The notes under the pieces: generated by a model
Database searches by the model: none
Seen by the model: the letters and a program-made list of their open reading frames with translations, nothing else
Told to the model about the DNA's origin: nothing
Part shown: one piece after another, positions 1 to 7,948 of the stretch
Layout of the letters: every line of letters starts with the position of its first letter
Numbering within the stretch: the stretch's first letter is position 1
Program-made: the position numbers and the translations under genes
NCBI RefSeq assembly: GCF_000799565.1
Contig: NZ_JUHB01000001.1
Coordinates: 1,488,001-1,552,000, forward strand
Reading direction: 5' to 3'
DNA: 64,000 bases
Source: Cellulophaga sp. Hel_I_12
Lineage (GTDB): Bacteria; Bacteroidota; Bacteroidia; Flavobacteriales; Flavobacteriaceae

Positions 1-2
1 TT

Positions 3-149
3 GTTACCGGTGCAGATGGTATTTTTATGGAAACACATTTTGATCCCTCCATAGCTAAAAGCGACGGTGCCAATATGTTGCATTTAGATCATTTAGAGAA
101 ATTACTAAGCAACTTGGTCGCTATCCGAAAAACGGTGAATAGCCTGTAA
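3..149 (+). CDS. kdsA: 3-deoxy-8-phosphooctulonate synthase, C-terminal end (partial)
   Basis: The window opens inside this gene; the last 48 codons are visible and end in TAA. KdsA condenses arabinose-5-phosphate with phosphoenolpyruvate to give KDO-8-phosphate, the precursor of the lipopolysaccharide inner-core sugar KDO, in the cytoplasm. The visible tail contains the family's GxFMETHxDP block (here GIFMETHFDP) followed by AKSDGANML and the terminal helix with LEKLL and VAIRKTV. This arrangement matches the end of KdsA rather than the related DAHP synthases. The start lies outside the window, so length and start cannot be judged. The family call is firm from the conserved end alone. Confidence 0.85.
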   Translation, partial: VTGADGIFMETHFDPSIAKSDGANMLHLDHLEKLLSNLVAIRKTVNSL

Positions 150-343
150 GTCGTTATAAGCTATGCAGGACTAATCTAAAAGTCAATACACGCACGGCAT
201 TATTATGGGGCAAAAATTCAATAACTTTTTATAGCTATTTGTGACAACACCATGAAAACACATTAAAAAAGAGTTTCTTTTATCTTAATGATTTAGCCAC
301 CATATCTCAGTTATACCCATTCAAAAAGTTGAAAATACTATTT

Positions 344-1546
344 TTAATTCCCATCTACATACTCTTGTAAATACGCATAACGTGGTGTGAGTTTTCCATT
401 TTTTGTCATTCTAGCACGTTCTAAAACCCCATTTTTATCTCCATTAAAAAAAGCAGGAATTACATGCTTTAAAAAAGCGTCTCCAAAACCTTCACTGGCA
501 TCACGAGGCAATTCACAAGGTAAATTATCTACAGCCATAACAGCAATAGCCTCAGGGTGTTTAAAGTCTGTTACTGTTTCAGTTTTTGGGTCATAACCAT
601 AAATTGGATCAGCAATAGTAGAAGGTTTAATAGTTGTTGCTACTGGCCCATCGATGTCACAACTTACGTCGGCGACCACCTTTATTTTAAAATCAGGGTG
701 TTTTACATCTTCTCTTGTATACAAATAAGGAGCTCCTTGACCGTAAAAATGCCCTGCAATATAAAAATCTGTTACTTTAGTAAACCTAAAAAAGTTAGAT
801 TCATATTGTTCTGGATGGGCAAAAAAATCTTGCTTATTACCTCGAACACCATCGCTACGCTTATTATATTCTGAAGCATCAATCTGACAATATACAGGTT
901 CTAAAAATTGTTTTTCCAGATATTCCTTAACCGAAACTTTTTTCAGGTGCATAGCGTCTAACATTTCTTTTGCACCATTACCCACTCTACCCCTGCCCGT
1001 CAATAAAATTTTAATATTTGGGAGCTTAATTTTTCGAAGTTCCGCAATCAAAGCTTCTTGATTTGCTAAATTTTCAGCTTTAGGAAGTTCAAAAGCTTCA
1101 AACTTGAGTCCGTATGCTCTAAAACCATTATACGCGCCTACGATACCAGCATACCGGCCAAATGCTACCAAACGCTGCCCACTTTCATTCGTAATTACTT
1201 CATGATCGTAAAGTTCAATATTTTTAGCTAAAACAGCTTGTAACAAGCTACGGTTGTACGACTGCTTTTTTATGGTGTGTGAAAAGAAAAAATATTTTTT
1301 ATCAGGGATTAGATTTTCTATAGGGACTTCCTTTACACCAAGCAAGACCTCACAATCTTCCATACGCGAAGCAACGGTAACATCTTGTTCCTTATAAGCA
1401 GCATCTTGATAGGTTCTTATGGGTGATGGCTCGACAATAACAGCTGCATCAGGAAAATTTTTTAACAATTCTTTACAGGCTTCTGGAGAAAGAACAACGC
1501 GCTTATCTGGTGGATTCTTACGCTCTCTAATAATGCCAAATTTCAT
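344..1546 (-). CDS. Lys1/alanine dehydrogenase-family NAD-dependent oxidoreductase
   Basis: A 400-residue cytoplasmic protein of the alanine dehydrogenase/PNT superfamily, closest in its motifs to saccharopine dehydrogenase (NAD+, L-lysine-forming). The N terminus (GIIRERKNPPDKRVVLSPE) is the usual AlaDh/PNT opening. VKEVP near residue 72 and FFSHTIKKQ around His90 match the catalytic Lys and His segments of yeast Lys1. LYDHE and FGRYAGIVGA follow as in Lys1, and a GRGRVG nucleotide-binding loop lies at residues 184-189. Bacteroidota make lysine by a diaminopimelate route, so a true role in lysine synthesis is doubtful; a catabolic or amino-acid dehydrogenase role is equally possible. It is a single gene, 195 bp from kdsA in convergent orientation. 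The family is clear, the substrate is not. Confidence 0.75.
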   Translation of the reverse strand: MKFGIIRERKNPPDKRVVLSPEACKELLKNFPDAAVIVEPSPIRTYQDAAYKEQDVTVASRMEDCEVLLGVKEVPIENLIPDKKYFFFSHTIKKQSYNRSLLQAVLAKNIELYDHEVITNESGQRLVAFGRYAGIVGAYNGFRAYGLKFEAFELPKAENLANQEALIAELRKIKLPNIKILLTGRGRVGNGAKEMLDAMHLKKVSVKEYLEKQFLEPVYCQIDASEYNKRSDGVRGNKQDFFAHPEQYESNFFRFTKVTDFYIAGHFYGQGAPYLYTREDVKHPDFKIKVVADVSCDIDGPVATTIKPSTIADPIYGYDPKTETVTDFKHPEAIAVMAVDNLPCELPRDASEGFGDAFLKHVIPAFFNGDKNGVLERARMTKNGKLTPRYAYLQEYVDGN

Positions 1547-1972
1547 AGTTGATGTATTTTGAGTAAAAATAATTAAAAATCAAAAAAGAGCAATTCCCAA
1601 TCAGAGAAACTTGTTTTCTTTGCTTTGGGATTCATGAGTTATTTGGTACTTTTTTTCTTTCCTTTTGAATGTGTTGCTGGTTGAAAGCTTTAAGCTAAAC
1701 ACCAACTTTTTACATGAGCAGGGTTAAAAAAAATAGTAATTTAACTATTGTTAGGTGTATTGTTGTAAATATAACACAAGACAAGATGGCACGCAAAACT
1801 TTTTTTGGAATACTTTTTGAAGTATCTTTGCTGGCTATGCTGGATAAATAAACAATTCATTTGGCATTTTCAAGTTCGTTGACAAGAATAAAAAAGTGAA
1901 GTTAAAAAGTGTGTTGATTTAAAATCGACAATACTCCTATATTCACCTTGACACCATCGTGTCTAATTCAAT
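1547..1972. other. Intergenic region upstream of tmRNA
   Basis: No convincing gene in this 426-bp stretch. It must hold the promoter of the minus-strand dehydrogenase and that of the tmRNA. On the plus strand a TATCTTTG (1823-1830) matches the Bacteroidota TAnnTTTG element, but the nearest upstream TTG is only 15 bp away. If it is used, the tmRNA precursor would carry a leader of about 135 nt. Nothing closer to position 1973 fits the consensus well. Confidence 0.5.
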
Positions 1973-2367
1973 GGGGCCGACTGGTTTTGACAGCGAGACC
2001 AATGGCAATGTAAGCATGTCGAGCGCTGGGCTACAGCTCGTAAATCTCATTTTCCACACTTTTAATTGGCGAAAATAATTACGCTCTTGCCGCTTAATCT
2101 GAATTACAGTAGGATTTAGCCTCGTCTCTACTAGGTAGAGAAGCGAGATGTTCCTGAATAGCCCTTGTTGGCGGCGATTCTTTAAGGAGCACCAGAAATG
2201 TCAACACAAGGGTAGTATTGCTTTGATGCTATCACAAAAATTTAAGAAGCTAAGTGTACAATAGGCGGTTTTCAGTCGGTTGTGCATCGAAAAATAAATG
2301 AAAACTAAACATGTAGAAAGCTTTGTAATTGCTTGTTTGGACGAGAGTTCGATTCTCTCCGGCTCCA
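1973..2367 (+). ncRNA. ssrA: Transfer-messenger RNA (tmRNA)
   Basis: tmRNA rescues ribosomes stalled on broken mRNAs by acting first as alanyl-tRNA and then as a short message for a degradation tag. The 5' end GGGGCCGACTGGTTTTGACA and the 3' end TTCGATTCTCTCCGGCTCC form the tRNA-like domain, in which GGGGCC pairs with GGCTCC. The discriminator A is at 2367, and CCA is not encoded (the genome reads CGA). Inside, a resume codon GGC opens a reading frame for GENNYALAA followed by TAA. The length of about 395 nt is normal. It is single-copy here and is followed by a clear intrinsic terminator. The gene is one-piece, not permuted. Confidence 0.96.
2068..2097 (+). other. tmRNA tag-peptide reading frame (GENNYALAA)
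   Basis: The internal message of the tmRNA: GGC GAA AAT AAT TAC GCT CTT GCC GCT TAA, encoding GENNYALAA. With the alanine carried by the tmRNA itself, the full tag is A-GENNYALAA. The hydrophobic ALAA end is the usual recognition signal for ClpXP-type proteases. This tag sequence is typical of Bacteroidota and supports the taxonomic placement. Confidence 0.93.
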
Positions 2368-2404
2368 CGATTAAAGCGCAACTGGTTTGCGTATTGAAAT
2401 CATA

Positions 2405-2443
2405 AAAATCTGTCAGGTATTTTCACTTTGGCAGATTTTTTTT
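2405..2443 (+). terminator. Intrinsic terminator of tmRNA
   Basis: AAAATCTGTC (2405-2414) pairs with GGCAGATTTT (2430-2439) to form a 10-bp stem with one G-U pair and a 15-nt loop. The 3' arm runs into eight Ts. It lies 38 bp downstream of the mature tmRNA 3' end. Confidence 0.85.
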
Positions 2444-2884
2444 GTTTTAATACGCCTGTCCAAAAAGTACCTTCATTTGTATGCACAGGACGTAAACTTT
2501 GGGCAAATCCGAAGGTAAGCCTTCCTACGCCACTTTTTGAGTATCAAAACGCAACAAAAAAGCTTTGCATACTCAAAACAATTTTGAAGGCTCAGCTATC
2601 ATAGCAGATTTGTACAAAAGAAATTTGAGAATGTACACTAATTTTTTAAATATCCCTTTCACAAAACAGGACAGCGTTTTAATCATTATAGAGGCAACGC
2701 ACAACGCCTTTTTTGACATTTTCACTGGAAACAGTTTAAATATATTTTAGAAAATTCTGCTGAACACACAAATTTTACGGAAAAGAACTACCCATAAAAA
2801 CATAGCCACTATAACTTTTTCGAAAGCTAAGCGTTTATTGGCACGCTACATTTTATTAAAGAGACCTAACTAAAAAAAATAAAA
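2444..2884. other. Intergenic region with no supportable gene
   Basis: About 440 bp between the tmRNA terminator and the end of the minus-strand amidohydrolase. A 61-codon open frame at 2565-2750 has no recognisable domain, no promoter match and unremarkable composition, so it is not called. tmRNA 3' ends are frequent phage integration targets, but no integrase gene or repeat of the tmRNA 3' end was found here. Confidence 0.5.
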
Positions 2885-4444
2885 TTACTCCTTCATCCCA
2901 GGTTGCACTAACTTGAAATTTGTATTTTCTTTTTCAACAGCTACCATGTTCTTAACATCGGCAAGTAGCTTTTTAGCATCGTAAATAATACCGTCTTTAA
3001 TTGTGTATTTTACGCCCCCAACTCTCACAACCTTATTATCATCTGTTAATCGCACGGCTCCAGTACCATATAAAACTTTTAAATTTTGTAATGGATTTTC
3101 TTCAACAATTACTAAATCTGCTAATTTTCCAATTTGAACAGAACCAATTTTATCTTGCCAACCCAAGGCCTCTGCTCCATTTAAGGTTGCTGATCGAATT
3201 ATTTCTAATGGATGAAAACCTGCTTCACGCAACAATTCTAGCTCTCGTATATACGCAAAACCATACAACTGATAAATAAATCCAGAATCTGAGCCTGTGG
3301 TAACTCTACCCCCTCTATTTTTATATTCGTTGATAAAAGTCATCCATAATTGATAATTATTTTTCCAAGCCACTTCTTGTTCCGTTCCCCAATTGTGCCA
3401 ATAAGATCCGTGTGAAATTTTGCTAGGTTGATAAAATTTCCACAAAGATGGCAAGGTATACTCCTCATGCCATTCTGCTCTTCTGGCTTTGTGTAAATCT
3501 CTACTTGCTTCGTAAATATTAAAGGTAGGGTCTAAGGTAAAATCTAAAGCTAATAATTCATTCATCACATTATTCCAATGTTCTGAATACGGTTTTGCTG
3601 CTTGTGCCCAAAGCTTTCCTGCTTCCTCAAAACGATGTTGTTCATTTTGGTAATTATAATCCAAGGGGTAGTTTTGCACCGTTTTGTCCTCAAATAAAGC
3701 TTCCGGCAAACCATACCAATGCTCCATGGAGGTTAAACCCGCTCTTGCTGAATGCAACACATTCCAACGAGCTACACTTAGTTGCGCATGATGACAGGCG
3801 GAGCCCAAACCTAATTTTTTATTTTCTTCTAAAGCAGCTTTCATAATTTCTGGTTCAGCACCAAAAAATTTAATACCGTCTGCACCATTCTTAGCATTCT
3901 CTCTTACCCATTCTCGAGCTTGTTCAGGGGTATTAATTTCATTTTTTGCGCCTGAACCAAAACCAACATAATCAAAAATTCTTGGGGCTATGATCTTATT
4001 TTTTGCACTTAATTGTTTCAATTCTTTGGCATTAATACCACTAGGCTGTCTAACCGTCGTGACGCCATGAGCCATCCATAATTTGAATACATATTCTGGA
4101 CTTGCACCTTGCGCATTTCCTCCTATATGTCCGTGCATATCAACAAATCCTGGCAATAAATACATGCCATTGGCATCCAATTCTTTACCTCCGTTTTTTA
4201 ATTTTGGACGTTCTTTTTCGTCAATGGGTACTCCTGGATAACCAACTACTTGAATGGCAACAATTTTATTGTTTTCAACCACAATATCAACAGGTCCGCG
4301 TGGTGGTGAACCATCGCCATTTATCAAGGTAACGCCTCTAATAATTAATTGACCATAAGGACCTTCACCTAAATAATTTTCTTGAGATTGCATGGTAAAA
4401 TGAATCGCAAAAATGGCGATCCAAAAGAGATAAAGTCGTTTCAT
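2885..4444 (-). CDS. Secreted amidohydrolase-superfamily enzyme
   Basis: An exported metal-dependent hydrolase of the imidazolonepropionase/prolidase-like amidohydrolase branch. I chose the ATG at 4444 because the following residues, MKRLYLFWIAIFAIHFT, form a signal peptide; an in-frame ATG at 4474 would add ten polar residues in front. The order is signal peptide, small N-terminal beta sandwich (IRGVTLINGDG), then the TIM barrel with metal ligands in FVDMHGHIG, a probable metal-bridging lysine region at GADGIKFFG, SACHHAQ, MEHWYG and the late Asp in TTGSDSG. ATLNGAEALG and GKLADLVIVEENP close the fold as in other cyclic amidohydrolases. About 520 residues is long for the group because of an insert between MEHWYG and TTGSDSG. 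The substrate is unknown; dipeptides or cyclic amides are typical. Confidence 0.8.
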   Translation of the reverse strand: MKRLYLFWIAIFAIHFTMQSQENYLGEGPYGQLIIRGVTLINGDGSPPRGPVDIVVENNKIVAIQVVGYPGVPIDEKERPKLKNGGKELDANGMYLLPGFVDMHGHIGGNAQGASPEYVFKLWMAHGVTTVRQPSGINAKELKQLSAKNKIIAPRIFDYVGFGSGAKNEINTPEQAREWVRENAKNGADGIKFFGAEPEIMKAALEENKKLGLGSACHHAQLSVARWNVLHSARAGLTSMEHWYGLPEALFEDKTVQNYPLDYNYQNEQHRFEEAGKLWAQAAKPYSEHWNNVMNELLALDFTLDPTFNIYEASRDLHKARRAEWHEEYTLPSLWKFYQPSKISHGSYWHNWGTEQEVAWKNNYQLWMTFINEYKNRGGRVTTGSDSGFIYQLYGFAYIRELELLREAGFHPLEIIRSATLNGAEALGWQDKIGSVQIGKLADLVIVEENPLQNLKVLYGTGAVRLTDDNKVVRVGGVKYTIKDGIIYDAKKLLADVKNMVAVEKENTNFKLVQPGMKE

Positions 4445-4474
4445 TTTATTATTTTGTGTTTGTAATGTAAGCAT

Positions 4475-4847
4475 AAAAAATAAAAGGGTACTAATTTTAA
4501 AACCAAACTATTAAAGATATACCATCTGGTGTATGAACATAAAGCTTTGACATTATGCCATTTCAAAGAAAAAATTAATTCTTTAAATGGTATCACAAAT
4601 AATTTTAAATGCTCACCTAAGGTAGACACCCTAAAGTATTGTCATAAAAATCATGATAAACAAACTTATGCTTCATTAAACCTTACACTATTAAAACCAC
4701 ATTCCTGCACGAAGTTCTCCTAATACACTTGTAACTCCAAATAAATCAAAACTAAAATTTTACCCATAAAGAAGTTTAGATTTTTCAATTATGACATATT
4801 TACTTTAAATTTGTTTAAAAAAAAGCTCATTATTAGAACATTGCAAA
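4475..4847. other. Divergent intergenic region with promoter-like element
   Basis: A 373-bp region between the amidohydrolase (minus) and the BspA-like lipoprotein (plus). TAAATTTG at 4806-4813 matches the Bacteroidota TAnnTTTG element and would give a start site about 30 nt before the ATG at 4848. No TTG is seen at the expected -33 position. Two overlapping short open frames here look like chance and are not called. Confidence 0.4.
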
Positions 4848-5777
4848 ATGAAAAAGCATTACTTCATACTGTGTATCACTACTTTTCTGCTGTCTTGCAG
4901 TTCAAATGAGTCTATGCCGACAGATTCAGAAATTCCGACTGAAAACCAGACATTTAACATTACTATAATGGTTCAGGGTGAAGGAACCGTGTCAGAAGAG
5001 GCCATTAACGCTGCAAATGGTCCTAGCTATAACCAAGGAACAAGGGTTCAACTCACGGCCATACCTTTAGAAGGTTGGGCGTTTGTAGGTTGGCAAGGAG
5101 ACTTGGTGCTAACGGAAAATCCAACAGAAGTAGTCATGAATAGTTCTAAAAGTATCATTGCAGTATTTGAGACTATACCCGATGATACTGGAGGTCCGGT
5201 CGACCCCCCTCCTGGAGAAGATTCACTCATCTTTTTAGATTCAAATGGATTAACGATCAGAGCTTATTCTAATGCGCAACCAGGAGATACGGCTATTTTA
5301 AATGGTAATCAGTACCTCATAGTGGATAATGAACTTCTTAGAGAAATTGTTGTAGATCAACGTCAAGACCTTTCTACCCTAGTAACTACCTACGTCACAG
5401 ATTTGAGCAGTATGTTTAGAGACAAACAAACAATAACGCCTGATATTACTGCATGGGACACTAGCGGGGTAATAAATATGAGTTATATGTTTTTTAATGC
5501 ATCGGTGTATAACGGAGATCTTAAACTTTGGAATACAGCCAAGGTTACCAATATGGCTTATATGTTTGCCCAAACCAATGCTTTTAATCAGGATCTTGGT
5601 AATTGGAATACAGCAAATGTTGTCAATATGGAAGGCATGTTTAATAATGCTATTGCCTTTAATCAAGATTTAAGCAAGTGGTGTGTTCCTTTAATTGCCA
5701 ACAGACCTATAAATTTTGCAACCTCATCGAATCTTCCAGAAAACTTTATTCCCAGATGGGGCACTTGTCCTGAATAA
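4848..5777 (+). CDS. BspA-like surface lipoprotein (DUF285-type repeats)
   Basis: A 309-residue predicted surface lipoprotein. The N terminus MKKHYFILCITTFLLSC is an SPII signal with the lipidated Cys at residue 17. An InlB B-repeat-like or bacterial-repeat beta domain follows at about residues 36-110 (GEGTVS, GTRVQLTAIPLEGWAFVGW, SKSIIAVFE). Next comes an acidic Pro-rich linker (about 112-126). The C-terminal half carries BspA/DUF285 repeats: each unit has the form ...FNQDLxxWNTxxVxNMxxMF, with about four units and the signature VTNMAYMF / VVNMEGMF. Such proteins are surface-exposed and often act in adhesion or protein binding, but no specific partner can be inferred. It is a single gene with its own promoter-like element upstream. 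Confidence 0.85.
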   Translation: MKKHYFILCITTFLLSCSSNESMPTDSEIPTENQTFNITIMVQGEGTVSEEAINAANGPSYNQGTRVQLTAIPLEGWAFVGWQGDLVLTENPTEVVMNSSKSIIAVFETIPDDTGGPVDPPPGEDSLIFLDSNGLTIRAYSNAQPGDTAILNGNQYLIVDNELLREIVVDQRQDLSTLVTTYVTDLSSMFRDKQTITPDITAWDTSGVINMSYMFFNASVYNGDLKLWNTAKVTNMAYMFAQTNAFNQDLGNWNTANVVNMEGMFNNAIAFNQDLSKWCVPLIANRPINFATSSNLPENFIPRWGTCPE

Positions 5778-6095
5778 ATAAGGTATTCTCCCAATAAAGA
5801 CCTAGGTTGAAATACTTTTTCCTTAAAGAAATGTTTCGATTATCTGGAACCTATTACTTTTAGGAAATACTTTGCTAATTTTTAACAAGCTTTCTCAAAA
5901 GTATAGAGAGCTTCCTTTACACTTCGGAAAACACATTAGGAGATCATAAAGTTTTTTTCTTGGCTCCCTTTAAAGAACTCCTAAGCCAAGGGTTGATTAG
6001 CTTTTTAGTTTAGCGTAGACAAAATTGTTGATTATTTTAAATTATTCTTTTTATATCCTAAAGAAAATGAGTATGTTTAAATTCAAATAATTCGT
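5778..6095. other. Intergenic region
   Basis: 318 bp between two plus-strand genes. No gene, RNA or convincing terminator was recognised. ACCTAGGT near 5799-5806 resembles the core of the palindromes at 13.5 and 15.3 kb, but its flanks are not symmetric and it is not close to a promoter match. Confidence 0.4.
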
Positions 6096-7394
6096 ATGAA
6101 AAATCTAAAAAACTGTACTGCCATTGCACTAATGGTTTTGTCCTTATTTTCCTGTAAAGAAAATCAAAAATCAATGGTAGAAACCACTCTTGAAAAAGCG
6201 CAACGTATTCATGAAAAAGTAATTACCATAGACACGCACGATGATATTAATGTTGCTAACTTTACCGATAGTATTAATTACACACAACGACTTGACAACC
6301 AAGTAAACCTTCCAAAAATGAAAGAAGGTGGTTTAGATGTAGCCTGGTTAATCGTGTACACCGGTCAAGACACTTTAACGAGTGAAGGCTACGCAAAAGG
6401 CGCTGAAAATGCACTAGCAAAGTTTAAAGCAATTCGTCAGCTATGTGAAGAATTTGCTCCTGATCAAATTGGTCTTGCGCTGAACTCCGATGACGTTCGT
6501 AAGCTTGTTGCTGAAGGTAAAAAAGTAGCCATGATTGGTGTAGAAAATGCCTACCCTATGGGCGAAGATTTGGCAAATTTTGAAAAATATTACGATTTAG
6601 GGGCTCGTTATATTTCGTTAGCACATAATGGCCATAGCCAATTTTCAGATTCAAATACCGGTGAAAAGGATTCTATTTGGTTACACAATGGGCTAAGTGA
6701 ACTGGGCAAAAAAGCGGTTGCCGAAATGAACAGACTTGGTATTATGATTGATGTATCCCACCCTTCAAAAGAAGCTATAAAACAAATGATTGGCTTATCA
6801 AAAACACCTATCATTGCCTCACACTCATCGGCTAGAGCCCTATGTGATCACAGCAGAAATTTAGATGACGAGCAATTGTTATGGATGAAAAAAAATGGTG
6901 GTGTAGTACAAACGGTTGCCTTCAGTTCTTATTTGAATACCGAAAAACATGAAGCCAGAGCGGCATATCTAAAAACTATGCATCAACATATTGCTGATTC
7001 CTTAGAAATAAAATGGTACGAACGCTCACAATTAAGAGCGCTACCTGAGGAAGATCAAATTGCTTTTAGAGAAAACTACTCCAAAGTACTGAAAATAGGA
7101 GAAGAAATGCTTGCCACGCAGCCCAATGTTCCGCCAGCTGTTGATGTGGCAGATTTCGTGGATCACATAGATTATATCGTGAAGCTTATTGGTATAGACC
7201 ATGTAGGGATTAGTTCAGATTTTGATGGTGGTGGTGGCATTGAAGGCTGGTCCGATGCTTCTGAAACCTTAAATGTAACACTAGAACTCGTAGAGCGCGG
7301 CTATACCGAAGAAGAAATAGCACAACTTTGGGGCGGCAACTTATTACGTGTGTTAGATGAAGTTCAGGCCTTTGCCAAGGCACAAAAGAAATAA
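6096..7394 (+). CDS. Membrane dipeptidase, M19 family, lipoprotein
   Basis: A zinc dipeptidase of the renal dipeptidase (M19) family, 432 residues. It cleaves dipeptides, often with broad stereo-tolerance. The N terminus ends in LSLFSC (lipid Cys at about residue 20), so it is anchored in a membrane facing the periplasm. Zinc ligands and catalytic segments are in place: IDTHDD (His-x-Asp), IGVENAYP (bridging Glu), IDVSHPS, IASHSSARAL (His) and GISSDFDGGGG (Asp). A short helical insert around residues 285-340 separates the last two. It is a single-gene unit that ends in a strong hairpin shared with the convergent GNAT gene. Confidence 0.92.
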   Translation: MKNLKNCTAIALMVLSLFSCKENQKSMVETTLEKAQRIHEKVITIDTHDDINVANFTDSINYTQRLDNQVNLPKMKEGGLDVAWLIVYTGQDTLTSEGYAKGAENALAKFKAIRQLCEEFAPDQIGLALNSDDVRKLVAEGKKVAMIGVENAYPMGEDLANFEKYYDLGARYISLAHNGHSQFSDSNTGEKDSIWLHNGLSELGKKAVAEMNRLGIMIDVSHPSKEAIKQMIGLSKTPIIASHSSARALCDHSRNLDDEQLLWMKKNGGVVQTVAFSSYLNTEKHEARAAYLKTMHQHIADSLEIKWYERSQLRALPEEDQIAFRENYSKVLKIGEEMLATQPNVPPAVDVADFVDHIDYIVKLIGIDHVGISSDFDGGGGIEGWSDASETLNVTLELVERGYTEEEIAQLWGGNLLRVLDEVQAFAKAQKK

Positions 7395-7412
7395 AGAACT
7401 AGCGTCATGCTA

Positions 7413-7456
7413 AAAGCGCTATTTTAAAAGTTATGATCCTTTTAAAATAGCGCTTT
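7413..7456. terminator. Bidirectional terminator between convergent genes
   Basis: A perfect 18-bp inverted repeat: AAAGCGCTATTTTAAAAG (7413-7430) and its complement at 7439-7456, with an 8-nt loop. It sits between the stop of the dipeptidase gene (plus) and the stop of the acetyltransferase gene (minus). Ts follow on the plus side and TTTTA on the minus side, so it can serve both. Confidence 0.85.
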
Positions 7457-7489
7457 CTTTTTGAATATACTCCCTAAAATTAAAAAGGT

Positions 7490-7945
7490 TTATTTGTTTT
7501 CATACACGAGAACCCATTCAATGGCATTCGCTTTTTGGAGTTTTTTTATCAATCGAAAACCATTTTTAAGATAAAAAGTTTTTAATTTTTCCTCTTCAAT
7601 CGTTAACCAGAAATTGGTATGAGGATGGTATTTTAATAATTCTTTTATCCATTGGGATCCTAAATTTTGTCCTCTCTTTGACTTCACCACCCACACATAA
7701 CCAATATAAAAATAGCCCCTATCGAACCAGTGTTTAGCTTCATCCTGAAAGTCTTTTACATCTTCCGAAAGACCTTTAAAAATAACGCCACCAGCGACAA
7801 TACTTCCATTTTCTTCAAGCGTATAAATTTCAGCCTTCCCCGTGTAGGTTTGCCAATAAGGCACGATTCCATTTTGCCAAGATTTGGGTAGCAACTTAAA
7901 GAAAAGCTGCGGATCTTTTATATGTTGTTTAAATAGCAATTCCAT
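7490..7945 (-). CDS. GNAT-family acetyltransferase
   Basis: A 151-residue single-domain protein with the Gcn5-related N-acetyltransferase layout. A beta strand with GSIVAGGVIFKG is followed by IGYVWVVKSKRGQNLGSQWI, whose RGQNLGS is the acetyl-CoA pyrophosphate-binding loop (R/Q-x-x-G-x-G/A). The C-terminal strand FYLKNGFRLI is the usual GNAT ending. The ATP-grasp gene stops 3 bp upstream of this start, so the two are almost certainly co-transcribed. The substrate is unknown; pairing with an ATP-grasp ligase suggests modification of the same small molecule. Confidence 0.8.
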   Translation of the reverse strand: MELLFKQHIKDPQLFFKLLPKSWQNGIVPYWQTYTGKAEIYTLEENGSIVAGGVIFKGLSEDVKDFQDEAKHWFDRGYFYIGYVWVVKSKRGQNLGSQWIKELLKYHPHTNFWLTIEEEKLKTFYLKNGFRLIKKLQKANAIEWVLVYENK

Positions 7946-7948
7946 TCG

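Noticed and set aside
2340..2400. tmRNA 3' end as a prophage/island attachment site
   Set aside because: No integrase gene and no second copy of the tmRNA 3' segment was seen in the window; the flanks are ordinary genes.
2565..2750. 61-codon plus-strand frame downstream of tmRNA
   Set aside because: No domain, promoter or neighbour support; composition and start context fit chance in AT-rich DNA.
5797..5810. ACCTAGGT after the BspA-like gene as another Crp/Fnr operator
   Set aside because: Only the 8-bp core is symmetric, the flanking pairs do not match, and no TAnnTTTG element is at the 33-bp spacing.
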